A stretch of 64,000 nucleotides of DNA, taken from assembly GCA_023055425.1 (NCBI GenBank), contig JALGPY010000035.1:859501-923500 (forward strand), given 5' to 3'. The notes beneath the pieces were generated by a model that worked only from the letters and a program-made list of their open reading frames with translations, made no database searches and was not told the origin of the DNA. Shown here one piece after another: positions 1 through 10,259 of the stretch. Made by a program: the position numbers and the translations under genes. The DNA comes from Linanthus parryae (lineage: Eukaryota; Streptophyta; Magnoliopsida; Ericales; Polemoniaceae). Each line of letters begins with the position of its first letter. Positions within the stretch are counted from its first letter, which is position 1.

Positions 1-1265
1 GGGACTGAGAGGTTTGGCTGGAGGTGGGAGTTAAGGTTTTGTGTTTAAGAAACTTCTTGGAACCCAATTCTTCTTCTGTCAACTCAGAGTAGAGCTTCCA
101 AACTTTAGCATTTGTTTACACCACACCAATCTTCTCAAGAGCCATCTCATTGAGCATACCAAACCCAGTAGTCACTGATTCTTCCCTTTCAGTTGGAATT
201 TTAAAGTATTGGAAAAATAAGGTGAGCAAGTTGGCATATGGCAAAGGGTGAATTCTCTAGTTGGTTTAGTTATAAAGAATGTGCTCCATCACCAGCTTTG
301 GAAGATCAATTTCATACCCATGCATCACCAAGTACATATAGTACAACACCCTGTCAGTTACCAGTTCATTTGAGTGTTCCCTGGGTACCAAACATCTATT
401 AAAGATAGTGAACAAAACTTTGTCTTCAACAGTTAGCATAGAGTGTGTTAATTGCTTAGATCGGGTAGGGGTATTAGGTAGAAATAATTCTTCCTTTGCT
501 AGTTTCAGGGCTTCACTCTTAGGAGGGTAGTTACTGGTGTCATATCTATTAGGACAACCTATAACATTAGCAAACTCAGAATGTTCTAGTTCCATGTCAA
601 TGCCAGCAACCTTAGTTAGAATCACGAGATTTGCAGACTTCTTAACTTTTTTCAGGTTTAGGTAAAAGAATCTGGTGAGTCTAGGGTAAGCTAACTCTGG
701 AGGATTTAGAATAAACCAAGGAGAGATTTTCTTCAACATTTTGATGCATTCCAGATTCATACCATGTAGCATAGGCACACTAATCAGAATACAGAAACAA
801 TTGATCTAGAGGCAAAACCATCAAGCCACTGACCTCTATAGTAGTAACAAACCACGTACTATCAGGGGCTGATTTCTTACCAGTGGTTTTTTTCCTCAGT
901 AGATCTGAAGTGCCTTTTCTATGTTTTCATCTGCTTCATCTTCTGGTTCATCCTCTGTAACTTTCTCCTTTCCTTTGCTCTTGTTTGCTTTGTCAGCTTT
1001 CTTATTTGACTTCTTTGGCCTACCAATCTAAATAACCTTATGTCTCCACTACCTTCTTCTTCTTCTTGCTGGACACTGGGGTTTCATCCTTCTTTTCCTT
1101 CTTCTTAAGAGGAGGAGGAGCCATGTCTTCTGCAGTAGGGGTTTTTGAACTGGAGTCCCCACTAATGGTTTGAACCTCTTCCACAGTGGCCTTTCTTTTC
1201 TTCTCTGTTGTAGCCTTTGATCCACCAGCCATTTTGATTCTGTCTGAGGCTCTTATAGTGCTCAT
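1..1265 (-). pseudogene. envelope-position ORF of copia C1 (putative plant transposon protein-like)
   Basis: Translation starts at MSTIRASDRIKMAGGSKA (1265) with a Lys-rich N-terminus ending in a K-run near 1040. It then breaks and reopens at 778-266, where the sequence resembles the plant-specific 'putative plant transposon protein' domain (around LTHSMLTVEDKVLFTIFNR and VLYYMYLVMHGYEIDLPKLV). Further stops follow below 265. The ORF lies downstream of RNase H, the position of the envelope-like ORF in SIRE elements. A relative occurs at 55725-56606, which helps align the decayed stretch from 265 to 1. No transmembrane helix or signal peptide is evident in the readable part, so an envelope function is not shown. 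Function unknown. Confidence 0.65.
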
Positions 1266-1705
1266 TAGGGTTTGGATAAGAAGAGAGAGGTAGGATAGAT
1301 ACGAAGGACATAAAGAAGGAAGGAGATAAATAGAAGAGAGTTTCAGTTTGAAAAGAAAACAAATTATTTTCTCATATCTTTGAAGATCTTGATGAATCAG
1401 AAAATATTCAAAATTAAGTGTGCCGTTGGAAATAAAATATTTAATACTATTTTGGCTAAAAACGGTTTTTCAAAGTTGAGGGGCAACATTGAGCAATTAT
1501 CTACAGAGATAACACCCAACATTGAAAGATCCAAAATTATTTACTAGTGATATGCAGTCTTATTTTTGAGGCTTTGGAAAGGATTTCAAGGCCTTGAAAA
1601 GCAGTATCAAGTAATGCATATAAAATCAAATCTTTGAAAGGATTTTCAAGGCTTTGAAAATCAGTTCAAACCTTTGAAACACATAAAACTTATATGATTC
1701 TCCCC
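1266..1705 (-). repeat. spacer with TTCAAGGCCTTGAA-type palindromes
   Basis: Non-coding AT-rich spacer between RNase H and the third ORF. It carries the 14-bp perfect palindrome TTCAAGGCCTTGAA near 1571-1585 and near-copies at 1590-1690. A purine tract (TTTAGGGGGAGA on the minus strand, about 1699-1710) follows the RNase H stop. The same palindrome recurs in the copia LTRs at 6690-6790, 55700-55740 and 59480-59570. Confidence 0.6.
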
Positions 1706-1724
1706 CTAAACCAAAGATTCCTTA

Positions 1725-2033
1725 TTAAGCATTCCCAATTCCAATCTTAAGGCTGAAAATCTTTAATCTGGCAATGGTTTTAGTGAAGATATCTGAAAAT
1801 TTCATGTTATTAGAAACAAATTCAAGAACAATATCACCTTTCTTTGCACGATCTCTGATGAAGTGATGTCTAACATCAATGTTCTTTGTTCTTGAATGTT
1901 GAACTGGATTATTTGAAATTGATATTGCACTTGTGTTCTCACAATTGATAGGTATATCTCTGAAATCAAATCCAAGATATCTCATTTGTTGTGCTATCCA
2001 AAGTACTTGAGAGTAACAGGCTCCAGCTGCTAT
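1725..2033 (-). pseudogene. copia C1 RNase H, C-terminal half
   Basis: The readable frame contains YIAAGACYSQVLWIAQQMRY, then the hallmark NPVQHSRTKNIDVRHHFIRD, and ends FTKTIARLKIFSLKIGIGNA at 1725. This is the C-terminal part of a copia RNase H. Upstream residues are separated by the solo LTR inserted exactly after the codon for the Tyr of EAEY. The remainder is at 4568-4752. Confidence 0.85.
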
Positions 2034-2038
2034 GTATT
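2034..2038. repeat. target site duplication of solo LTR S1 (left)
   Basis: GTATT, repeated at 4568-4572 on the other side of the solo LTR. Confidence 0.85.
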
Positions 2039-3010
2039 TGTTGGATTGAATACTAAAAGCCATGCTTTTTGTATTGGATTATATGAATTTGATATTTATG
2101 AGAATAGTTTTGGGAAATGCTTTTGCATTATATTATTATTGTGCATAGTTGTATATTGTTCTACATAGTAGAAGATCTGGTGTGTAGAGTCTAGCTTACA
2201 CACAGAAGATCTTATCTTCGGTTCTTGTGGAATGAAAGTTGTGAGTTTACAATCTAGATGGAATTAGACAAACCATCGGAACGATTGTATCACATTGTTT
2301 TAGTAGGTCTGTCTTGGCTACAGGAAACAGTATAGTTCATACTATAGTTTCAACTCAATGTGCTAGTATACTTTGTGTATATTGAACATGACCAAGTTGA
2401 GATCATTGTCTTTGTACTGACATAATAAGACAAGCTATGTCTCATGGTTATTATGATTACTTATGCTCTTAATACTTAGATAGTCAATGTGCACATGTAT
2501 TTAGTAGTTATTGCTTTGACAAGTCAAGTGAGTGAGATTCCTATGGAATCAATAACCTCGATGAGTTGGGTGATACTATTGAGTCCATGTTGTAAATTGA
2601 TATATCGAAGGAATCCATGTCCCGGTTATGGGATTGATGATATTCCCTTGATGAAGCTTATAAGTTTTGATTATGTCAAACCCCGCAGGTAGATTACTTG
2701 GTAATCTGGACATATCAAATAAGTTATGTGGTAAGGATCAAGGAATTTGGGAAGGGGTCGATTAAATGAATTAGTCAGTAATTAATTTAATCGACGGATA
2801 TCTGTAATCTTAACATGGGGAGATAATAAGTATTTAATAACATGAGCTCGAAATATTAATTTTTGAGAATATGGACAGGAGTGCGATAACAGTTATTTAG
2901 TGGTACTAACTGTTATTAACTTTATTCAGACTAGGTTCGGGTGGAACCAGAAGTCCTAATAAAGTTGGGAGCCTGATTCGTATTTTTTCCTCCAGGTCCC
3001 TCCCGTAGCC

Positions 3011-3018
3011 TATATAAG
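3011..3018 (+). promoter_or_regulatory. TATA box of solo LTR S1
   Basis: TATATAAG in the distal part of the LTR, 60 bp before the nested hAT-like element. A leader of about 60 bp plus the distal LTR end lies downstream, as expected for a U3/R junction. Confidence 0.5.
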
Positions 3019-3097
3019 TTTCCTTAGCCTTCAGAATTCGGATGCTTTTAGATACACACCGAAATCTAGGGTTTCGAGTAGGGATGGCAATATGGTC

Positions 3098-3263
3098 CGA
3101 TCCGATCTGTGATCCGAGCGATCCGGGCCGACTGGATCGGATCCGAATCCGATCCAATTGAAAATGGATCGGATTTGGATCTGGAAAGCCAGATCCGATC
3201 GGATTTGGATCTGGATTTGGATCTAAGGGCAGATCCACCGGGTTCCGACCCGATCCGATCCGA
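3098..3263. repeat. left subterminal GATCCG repeat array of the hAT-like element
   Basis: Roughly 165 bp built from GATCCGATCC, GGATCGGATTT and GGATCTGG variants on both strands. The mirror array is at 4104-4303. In hAT elements such subterminal hexamer repeats are transposase-binding sites; that role is inferred here. Confidence 0.8.
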
Positions 3264-3642
3264 CGTATATGTGTGCTTTACAAATACATTCATATTACCT
3301 CCTGTGCACAAGAGATTCCGGCGGGGAGACCTCCGTGTACACCGTACGTAGTGGATCAGGGATCGCACAGGAAGAATAGGGGTGTGTGTAGGGAGAGAGC
3401 AAGTCAGTAGCAATGTCTGAGAGAGAGACAGAGGTTTGGCAGAGCTTCCGCGTATGGCCGTGTTGTTCTCCCTTTGTATGGAAAGGTCAACGATGTATAT
3501 ATACTGGAGAACGTGACCGTTGTAGCGTGGTTAATGCGCCCATTAATGGCGGCTTAATTAGCTTAACCATAACGGCACGTTCGTCCGAGTATATAGGAAC
3601 CGTTAGAGCACGTGGTGCGCGAGTACCGGAACCGTTACGAGG

Positions 3643-3686
3643 TTGACCGGGTTTGACCGGATTGACCGGGTTTGACCGGATTGACC
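3643..3686 (+). promoter_or_regulatory. five TTGACC boxes spaced 9-10 bp
   Basis: TTGACC occurs at 3643, 3653, 3662, 3672 and 3681 as a short tandem repeat inside the hAT-like element. TTGAC(C/T) is the W-box core bound by WRKY factors. The spacing of about one helical turn puts all five on one face of the DNA. Regulatory function is inference. Confidence 0.5.
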
Positions 3687-4103
3687 GGGTCTAGGGAGCT
3701 CGTGCCATAGATCTCTCAAAACAGTTACTAAAGGTCGCGCGCGGGCTTGGCTCGCACGCGACAGGGCTTACTCTAGCCTCCAGACCACAAAGTCCCTACA
3801 AGTCCCGTGCAGTGGTATGCGAGGGCTCTGTCTCGCAGCCCCCACATGGATCAGCTCGGCTGGTGATCCCGTGTGTGTGGAGCACAATATGGTGTGCTGG
3901 ATGGTTGCCACGTGGCCTAGATCTGCCATGTCATAAAGCAGTATCTACACCTCCCCACTTTCATTTTCAATAAGAATACATTAGTAATTCCAAACTACAA
4001 AGCTATTTCTATTGTGTTTTAGGCTTCATAACTTGTGAACATGCCTTGTTGTATGAAATACTGTTTATTTCTTATGTTATTTTTTTGTATTTTATTGCAA
4101 ACC

Positions 4104-4303
4104 TAAGCCGGATCCGATCCGAATCCGATCCTACCACGTATTATATGGATCTACGGATCGGATTTGGATCAGCTGGATGAAACCCGATCCGATCTGATCC
4201 GAATCCGGTGATGATCCGAACGGATCTGGATCGGATCTGGATCCCATTTCTCCTAGTCGGATCTGGATCGGATCTATCCTGATCCGATCCGGATCCGACC
4301 CGT
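4104..4303. repeat. right subterminal GATCCG repeat array of the hAT-like element
   Basis: About 200 bp of GGATCCGATCC, GGATCGGATTTGG and related units, in inverse orientation to the left array. It ends 11 bp before the right terminus. Confidence 0.8.
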
Positions 4304-4567
4304 TGCCATCCCTAGTTTCGAGAGTGAGAGCAATTCGTCTGGAGGCTGAGAAGGATTCTGGAAGCAGCAAGCCCACACTTGCATCCAGGAGGAACTTCAG
4401 GAATACGGGAAAAGATCAGGAGTGTTTTCAGACCTACATCAGATAGCTTGGACGCAGGTATGAACCCTAATTCCGCCTAGTAGGGTTTATAGCGTTCATG
4501 TTGAAACAAATTCTAAACGGTATAGCAGACATGCAGTCGAACTGGTCCAGGGATTCGCCTCCCTTCA

Positions 4568-5299
4568 GTATTCAGCTTCACTGTTGATAATGCAACTGAA
4601 TTTTGCTTCTTAGAATGCCAGCTGATGAAAGATGATCCAAGAAATTGGCAGCATCCTGAAGTACTCTTTCTATAAACTTTATATCCTACAAAATCAGCAT
4701 CTGAATAGCCACACAAAGAAAAGTTACAATGTTTAGGATACCAAAGCCCCAATTCTTTGGTACCATTGAGATATAAAAATTCTTTTAACTGCAGTCAAGT
4801 GTGATTCTTTAGGATCAACTTGAAATCTAACACACATGCTGACACTGAACATGATATATGGTCTACTAGATGTGAGATAGAGTAGTGATCCAATCATACC
4901 TCTATACTCCTTCTAATTTACACTCTTACCAGATTCGTCCTTGTCTAATGACAGTGTAGAACTAATGGGAGTCTTACATTGAGACATATTGTACTTGCTT
5001 AGCAAGTCCTTTGTGTACCTGCTTTGATGTAAGAAAATCCCTTCTTCATTTGATGAATTTGAATTCCGAGGAAGAAGTTCAATTCTCCCATCAAGCTCAT
5101 TTCAAATTCCCTACTCATAATACTTGATAATTCCTTGCACAGAAGATCATTAGTAGCTCCAAACTGAATATAATCAACATAAATTTGAACTACAAGCATA
5201 TCATTCTCATGAGTCTTTATGAAAATGGTTTTGTCTACCAATCCTCTTTTGAAATCATTTCAAGCAGAAATTTTGAAAATCTTTCATACCAATGTAATA
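4568..5299 (-). pseudogene. copia C1 reverse transcriptase and RNase H, N-terminal half
   Basis: From 5299 downward the translation runs from WYERFSKFLLE through LVDKTIFIKTHENDMLVVQI to YVDYIQFGATN. The second catalytic Asp of YVDD is replaced by Tyr. The segment ending at 4752-4574 holds the RNase H catalytic context SDADFVG and STSGCCQFLGSSF. One base is missing just before the solo LTR junction: the alternative frame reads EAEY there. Together with the nonsynonymous active-site change this marks a dead copy. The sequence stops at about 5299, where unrelated sequence begins. Confidence 0.8.
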
Positions 5300-6502
5300 C
5301 ACCGTTTTTATAGGGGTAATAGGCGACTTTTCGTATAGTTTATATGTTAATATTATGACAAGAGGGGAGGTAGTTGTTGTTTCAAAAAGTATTTGCTAGT
5401 TAATTAGGGGGTGGTAATTGTAATGCGTATAAGCCATAAAACCTAGTGGGTAATTTAGTAAAAGATAATAAAATAATAACAAAAAAAGGAACGGACCCAC
5501 GTACAGGGGGTGAGTTTCCCAAGTTCTCGTCCTTCGTCTTCTTCTTCTTCTTATTCTACGGCACCACCACCACCGACATCACCCCCACAGCCTCCACCTC
5601 CATCTCAACTCTCTCCCTCCACCAAACTGCTCCCTCTACTTTCCCTATGTCTCTCTTTCTCGCTGCCACGAAGCACCAACAGAAGCAGTAGGAGCAGCGG
5701 CAACCCACTGCCGCTGCCACCGACGGGAACCACCGCCACCACCACATGATTCTCTATCCTTCTCTCTTTACACCCCTAGATCTATTCTCTCTCTGTAATG
5801 GACCAGGGAGAGGCCCTAGAAGCAGAAGCTAGCTGCGAAATTAGGCCGGAATCTCCACCAGCGCCGGCCACTCCATAAAATCCGGCAACAAGCTTGAACA
5901 ATCACGATCGGAGCTACACGCCTCTTGATTTTGGCTCCATTCTCTCCCTAGGAGATCAAGGAGCCCCTTAGAAGTCTCAAACGGAGCCAAGAACTCCGAC
6001 AACATTGCTGACGAACACCACCGCGATCACCATCGACGGAGAACTTGAACCGCCTCGTTTCTTGACCATTTTCAGCGATTTTTGGCTTGGGTAAGCTCTA
6101 AATAATCCAATTTTACGTTTTAGTCAATCAAAATCATGTATTGTAGCTTGAATCCTCGGTTAGATTTATAAATTTGATAGTTTAGGTAAGGGGGTGAAAG
6201 TGTCTTTTACATAAATTAGGTGTAAAGGAAAAAGTGTTGTTTCATAAACTTTGGGGGGTTAAAGTGTCTTTTAATAAACTGGTCTTGTGAGTGGAAGGGG
6301 GGAGGGTTGCCTGCTGTCGTTTAGAATAACTTTAGGGGTTCTATGTGTCTTTTACATAAAATTTACACTTTTCTGTAAAAATAAAAATGAAGATTTTGGA
6401 ATAAAAATACTTTCTAAAAATACTTATCAGTTTATTTTCTGCTGTCGTTTAGAAACAAATGAAGATATCTGGCAATGGTGGACAATATCACAACAATATT
6501 GC
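5300..6502 (+). other. unidentified LTR-like sequence
   Basis: Begins TGTAATACACCG immediately after the copia C1 break. It contains a pyrimidine- and proline-codon-rich leader-like stretch (5520-5760) and a GC-richer block (5800-6080). It then becomes T-rich with a near-repeated phrase (GTGTCTTTTA at 6197, 6261 and 6347). The texture resembles an LTR with an untranslated leader, possibly of a chromovirus, but I find no matching end, target duplication or second copy. The short open frames at 5446-5749 are low-complexity Ser/Pro/Thr runs and I do not call them genes. Confidence 0.3.
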
Positions 6503-6551
6503 CAGAGAAAGGTGATATTGTTCTTGAACTTGTCTCTGCTGTCGTTTAGAA
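6311..6551 (+). repeat. three dispersed copies of CTGCTGTCGTTTAGAA
   Basis: The exact 16-mer occurs at 6311-6326, 6439-6454 and 6536-6551, separated by unrelated sequence including a copia RNase H tail. See findings. Confidence 0.75.
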
Positions 6552-6643
6552 ATACTGTGTTATAAATTGTGAACTAATCAGTTTATTTTGCAGAGACTAA
6601 GGATCAAACATAATTTGGTTTTGTCTTTCGTCAAGGGGGAGAT
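6503..6643 (+). pseudogene. copia RNase H tail and polypurine tract
   Basis: The frame at about 6503-6530 reads EKGDIVLELVS, the conserved C-terminal phrase of copia RNase H (compare KKGDIVLEFVS in C1), then stops. Further on, TTGTCTTTCGTCAAGGGGGAGAT (6621-6643) is the polypurine tract; a near-identical phrase precedes the LTR at 55401 on the other strand. Plus-strand copia debris, everything between heavily deleted. Confidence 0.6.
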
Positions 6644-7923
6644 TGAAAGATCAGGTTGTGCAAGACTTGGAATAGCTCAGCTATTTCAATGCCTTGAATC
6701 AGTTTTCAAAGCCTTGAATCAGTCTCAGAGGCTTGAAAATAGTTTAGCTATTTTCAAGGCTTTGAAACTGGATTCAAAGCCTTGAAACTGCTTAACCTGT
6801 ATGCACACTCTCAGGGGGATTTTTCTGCGAACTCTCTGAGTTGATTTCCTCAATTTCTTTCACGTGTTTGATTCATTTTTATTAGATGATGAAATACAAA
6901 TTGTTCTAACATGTTTTGAGCATAAGATATCATCTGTTTGACCATGATAATTGATGCGCAAACTAACGTGCTATCGCAAGTGTACGAATCTTGTAGTACC
7001 GGGTGCAATTAGACTCGGATTATCGTTCCCACGAGGACTGTTTCGGGTTTACTCACGTTGTCAGTTTCGGTTTTCTAAGAGTAGTAACCAGGAGGAGTAG
7101 GTTGTGAGTATAATGACTAAACTAAAAACAGAAATTAAAAACGTAAATATTTTTGTGACGTTTTCTGAAATAAGCTGATTTGGTTGTAACGATAATAGAT
7201 GAAGACTAGGCTCCAGGATCCCCTAGGGTTTCTACTGATTTCAGTTTTACGTTCGATTATGAAAACACTCAGCAGTTTCGGTATCTGTGCAACGTACCAG
7301 TTGTGCAGTGACTTTTCAGCTTCCACACGTAATCCCGATCCTGCAGACTTTCGGATTCCTGTTAAGCTGCCTAAGTCTGCAGTCTCGGTCTAATCCTGTT
7401 AGGGTTTCTAACCTGTCCGAATGGCCCGGGTCAAATTCTATAACAGTTGGTCTCACGTTTTTCGATGCTAGCCCTATCTCCCTTTCTCTGGTCGGTCTAT
7501 CAGGGTAAGGTACTAAATCCCGGTTTTTCTTCCTAACCCTAACTTGACGTTTTCACCTACAAGCTCGGGTCTATAGCAATCCTGGGTGATCAATCCTATC
7601 ATGCATATACGATAACATTCAAACCAGAATAACAGATACAACTTGCTGAATTAAGACAATCATCATGAATCCATAAACGTAGTAATCATAAAATCTGAGT
7701 ACGAAACCCTAGGTTCACCGAGAACCTAGGTGAAAAGTTTAGCTACGACTAGACATAGTACAAAACGCAGTTTCTGAATATAAAGAGAGAGAACGAAATC
7801 AAACTAAGTCTTCGAATCTCGAATCGCGCTTTCGTGCTCTCCGTGAATGCTCCGACTTGTCCTTCGGTTGTGCTGAGAATTGTGCTGTGTCTTCGTGATC
7901 CCTCAAAACGAGTCTGGACGAGT

Positions 7924-7932
7924 CTTTAAATA
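7924..7932 (-). promoter_or_regulatory. TATA box, Athila-1 3' LTR
   Basis: TATTTAAAG on the minus strand; the same box is at 19975-19983 in the other LTR, and Athila-3 has CTATATAAAG in the same context. Palindrome units begin about 85 bp upstream. Confidence 0.7.
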
Positions 7933-8014
7933 GTGCTGTTTCCTGAAAACGCTTGTACTCGAAATTACGGAATATGCCATCGGTCCACCGTCTTTGACCA
8001 AAAGTCAAAACTGG

Positions 8015-8102
8015 CTGCGTATATACGCAGGGGCTGCGTATATACGCAACCAGGGCCCAACCAAGATCCCCCCACCACCCCACTGCCTGCGTATATACGC
8101 AG
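8015..8102. repeat. palindrome array, Athila-1 3' LTR (3 units)
   Basis: CTGCGTATATACGCAG at 8015-8030 and 8087-8102, and a copy ending AA at 8034-8049. The first two are 19 bp apart start to start. Each unit is a perfect or near-perfect inverted repeat. Confidence 0.9.
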
Positions 8103-8518
8103 GCCGTGGGCTAGGTGGGGCCCACTTGGTCCTCTGGTGGGCCAGGACTGGTCCCCTGGGTCCCACTCTTCTGCCTGATGCTCCCGGCTTGCCTCTTCGG
8201 TGTGTTTCTGCTTTTCCGTGTTTCCGTCGTGTCCCGGTCTTGTGCACGTTTCCCGAGACGGTCCCGGCTTGGTCCCGGCACGCTTCCCGATGCACCTCCC
8301 GAACCTGTTCCTGAAAAGGCAACACGAACGAAAACCCGCGATCATATCCAAATATAGCAAGAAATAAGCAGAAATAAGCAGAAATCGAGCAAGTACAAAT
8401 AAACGTCTCGTTCTAGATTCCCGGGGCATTCTAAGGCATTTTCCGGCAAAAACCGCTAATTCCGACACAAATACTCGTGAAATCAGGCTAAAAGATAACC
8501 CCTAATTGGGCGTTATCA

Positions 8519-8531
8519 AATAACCCCGCAC
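8519..8531 (-). other. polypurine tract of Athila-1
   Basis: Minus-strand GTGCGGGGTTATT directly abuts the 3' LTR start TGATAACGCC. Athila-2 (GTGTGGGGGAATT) and Athila-3 (CGTGGGGGTATT) have the same element; Athila-1 has lost one G of the run. Confidence 0.75.
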
Positions 8532-9861
8532 TAAACATTGCTCGTCCCGAGCAATCCTGCCAACTCTAGCCTGCATTTCTGTCCTTGTGACTGACTCTGC
8601 ACATACCCTATCGTTGCATACACTTTCGACCCGAACCTTTCAACCGGACGACTCGATAGAAAAACTGACTCAGATAGAATATACACAGACTCAAACGACT
8701 CAAAACAGACTAGTGACAAAAATATTTTTGGCGAGATTGGGCAACCTCAAAAACATAAACAGTGTGTCCTCGTGATCTCGTCCTTTTCAGAATTTACTTC
8801 CCTGCAAGCGATCGGTAAGTCTGAACAGATTTATATGGTGGATTTTAAGCACTGGACCGAAGTACTATTACTTTGGTTATCAAACTGAACAAATCCCTAG
8901 CTAACTTACCATCCGAGCTATTTCCGAAAGGATCTATGTCTAATCAGGTAGGATAGATATATGTCTCACGGTACGGCATAATCCTACATGTTATGACATT
9001 CTCACAATTTACCAATCTCACACCCCTCACCGAGATCCCGAAAAACTGCCCGAAACACCTAAGTTCCTGCTTTCCCAATTCTCCTGTCCCCCGGTGTGTC
9101 TTCGCCGTGCTCGCGGCCACAAATGTGAAGTGGTGCAAAACGTCTCGAAAATTGTGCCACTCACTCAGCTCTTTATTTAAATAACAAGAACACAAAACAA
9201 ACTAAAAACTAGATCATAATAATTTTTTTCTTTTTCTTTTTTTCTTTTTCTTTTTTTTTTCTATTTTTTCTACATATATTTTTTTTCTTTTTTTTTAACA
9301 CAACTATATACAAACTCACACGAATATCAACAATTCCAAACTGACTAAAGCTGAGTGAATGAAAATAAATCTCTGTCGTGGGGTACGTAAAATGTCCTCA
9401 TGTGATGTACCCCCACACTAATCCTGAAGCGCTGATCCTGTAGTCGAAATAATACTGTGCAGTCCCACCGAACCTCCTCATCACCAAAGATGTAGAAAAA
9501 CGGCACAACCACCAATTGACCCTACAACCCCCCGGAACCCCGATTTGTGCGAAAAGATACTCGCACGCGACTAACTCCTCCTGTGGTCACCATGTAGTGA
9601 AGTGATCCACCTCCGCAAATTAATGCACTGTCGCCTCTCACTCACCCTGTCCTTCCCTCGAAAAACGTGTCAAACTCGAAACTGTCCAAAACTGATAACT
9701 CATGAAGCTCCCCTATCTAAAACCTGCCCCTACTCACTCCCTCCGTCATAACACGTAGAATAGCCAACTATCGACTGATGAGGTCTCAAAGAAGGCTGCC
9801 TAGGCTAATGTGGCTACGAAGAAAGAGGGTAAATGGCTTCAAGCGGGTTGTCTAGTTGGAC

Positions 9862-9990
9862 CTAGGGGTAAGAAACAGGACGTGAGGTCCCTTGATAGCC
9901 AGTCACTCCACCGAAAAATGCGATGACCGTGACGGCGCCCGTGGGCGGGTTGTCGACTACCTAAGTGACAGTGGTGTAGCAACTAGTCGG
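9862..9990 (-). other. 3' UTR block conserved in all three Athila elements
   Basis: Very similar to 36008-36148 in Athila-3 and recognisably similar to 25291-25414 in Athila-2. The core GACTACCTAAGTGACGGTGG pattern is shared by all three, with one or two substitutions in Athila-1 and Athila-3. Coding potential is absent, which suggests an RNA-level or DNA-level role such as packaging; inference. Confidence 0.65.
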
Positions 9991-10153
9991 ATTTTTCGCT
10001 CAGTTGATAACTACTTGCGGATTCCAAAGGTCACTGGCTCTCACCTATCTACTATACCTCGGTGCAAGTTTTCGTCTCTTTCAAAGGATTCAAACTCAAT
10101 TTCTTCACTGTTTTCGTTATCTCGATTGCCCTTTCTCAAAATTTTCTGATTTT

Positions 10154-10201
<48 letters not shown>

Positions 10202-10224
10202 AAAAAATAATTTATACTTGCTGT

Positions 10225-10259
10225 TTGCGTATATACGCAGGTCCTGCGTATATACCCAA
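10225..10259. repeat. palindrome pair in Athila-1 3' UTR
   Basis: TTGCGTATATACGCAG at 10225-10240 followed 19 bp later by a mutated copy CTGCGTATATACCCAA at 10244-10259. Confidence 0.8.

Larger units (their letters stand above)
3079..4314. mobile_element. non-autonomous hAT-like DNA transposon, 1,236 bp
   Basis: Terminal inverted repeats TAGGGATGGCAA (left) and TTGCCATCCCTA (right) are perfect over 12 bp. The element is flanked by a perfect 8-bp duplication GTTTCGAG at 3071-3078 and 4315-4322. An 8-bp duplication with this TIR type is diagnostic of the hAT superfamily. There is no transposase frame: the longest frames are repeat translations rich in Asp-Pro or Arg-Ile. Both ends carry dense GGATCGGATC-type subterminal repeats. 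The centre (about 3380-3960) is unique sequence that could be captured DNA. Confidence 0.92.
2039..4567 (+). mobile_element. solo LTR S1, flanked by target duplication GTATT
   Basis: Starts TGTTGGATTG and ends GCCTCCCTTCA, giving TG...CA ends. It is bracketed by the 5-bp direct repeat GTATT at 2034-2038 and 4568-4572, and removing it rejoins the RNase H reading EAEY-IAAGA across the junction. Without the nested hAT-like element and one copy of its duplication the LTR is about 1,285 bp. A TATATAAG box at 3011-3018 suggests plus orientation. No internal region or second LTR is present, so it is a solo LTR left by LTR-LTR recombination. Superfamily not determined from the LTR alone. Confidence 0.88.
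1..5299 (-). mobile_element. Ty1/copia element C1 (SIRE/Maximus-like), 3' part
   Basis: Minus-strand reading gives, in order, copia reverse transcriptase (5299 to about 4750), RNase H (4752-4568, resuming at 2033-1725), a 450-bp spacer and an envelope-position ORF (1265 to the window edge). The RNase H is interrupted by the solo LTR at 2039-4567. The RT motif YVDY (YVDD expected) and the phrase MGELNFFLGIQI are typical of the SIRE/Maximus copia lineage; lineage placement is from family knowledge. Its LTRs are not in the window: the 3' one would lie left of base 1, and the 5' part is lost at the junction near 5299. The element is old: frameshifts and stops are common. Confidence 0.85.
6952..8518 (-). 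repeat. Athila-1 3' LTR (1,567 bp)
   Basis: Near-identical to 19003-20607. It carries three CTGCGTATATACGCAG units (five in the other LTR) at 8015-8102, just upstream of the TATA box on the minus strand. Short frames with LRIYAG or CVYTQ strings are translations of these repeats, not proteins. Confidence 0.95.

Noticed and set aside
2906..3238. 110-aa ORF on the minus strand spanning solo LTR and hAT-like element
   Set aside because: Crosses an insertion junction and is mostly GATCCG repeat translation.
3066..3413. Asp-Pro or Ser-Lys dipeptide-rich ORFs at the hAT-like element ends
   Set aside because: Translations of the GATCCG subterminal repeats.
5446..5749. Ser/Pro/Thr-rich ORFs, possible host gene first exon
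   Set aside because: Overlapping low-complexity frames in CT-rich sequence on both strands, with no recognisable domain or downstream exon. More like an untranslated LTR leader.
8015..8102. Short regularly spaced repeats suggesting a CRISPR array
   Set aside because: Spacers are 3 nt and non-unique, units are palindromic and within plant LTRs. Not CRISPR.
7933..8468. Overlapping ORFs with LRIYAG, AYIRR and CVYTQ repeats, on both strands
   Set aside because: They are six-frame translations of the 19-bp palindrome array in the Athila-1 LTR; both strands give open frames because the unit has no stop codons. The second LTR repeats them.
10158..10200. T43 run as a poly-A tail of a retroposed element on the minus strand
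   Set aside because: No target duplication or retroposed gene body next to it; it is within the 3' UTR of Athila-1, where T-runs occur in all three elements.
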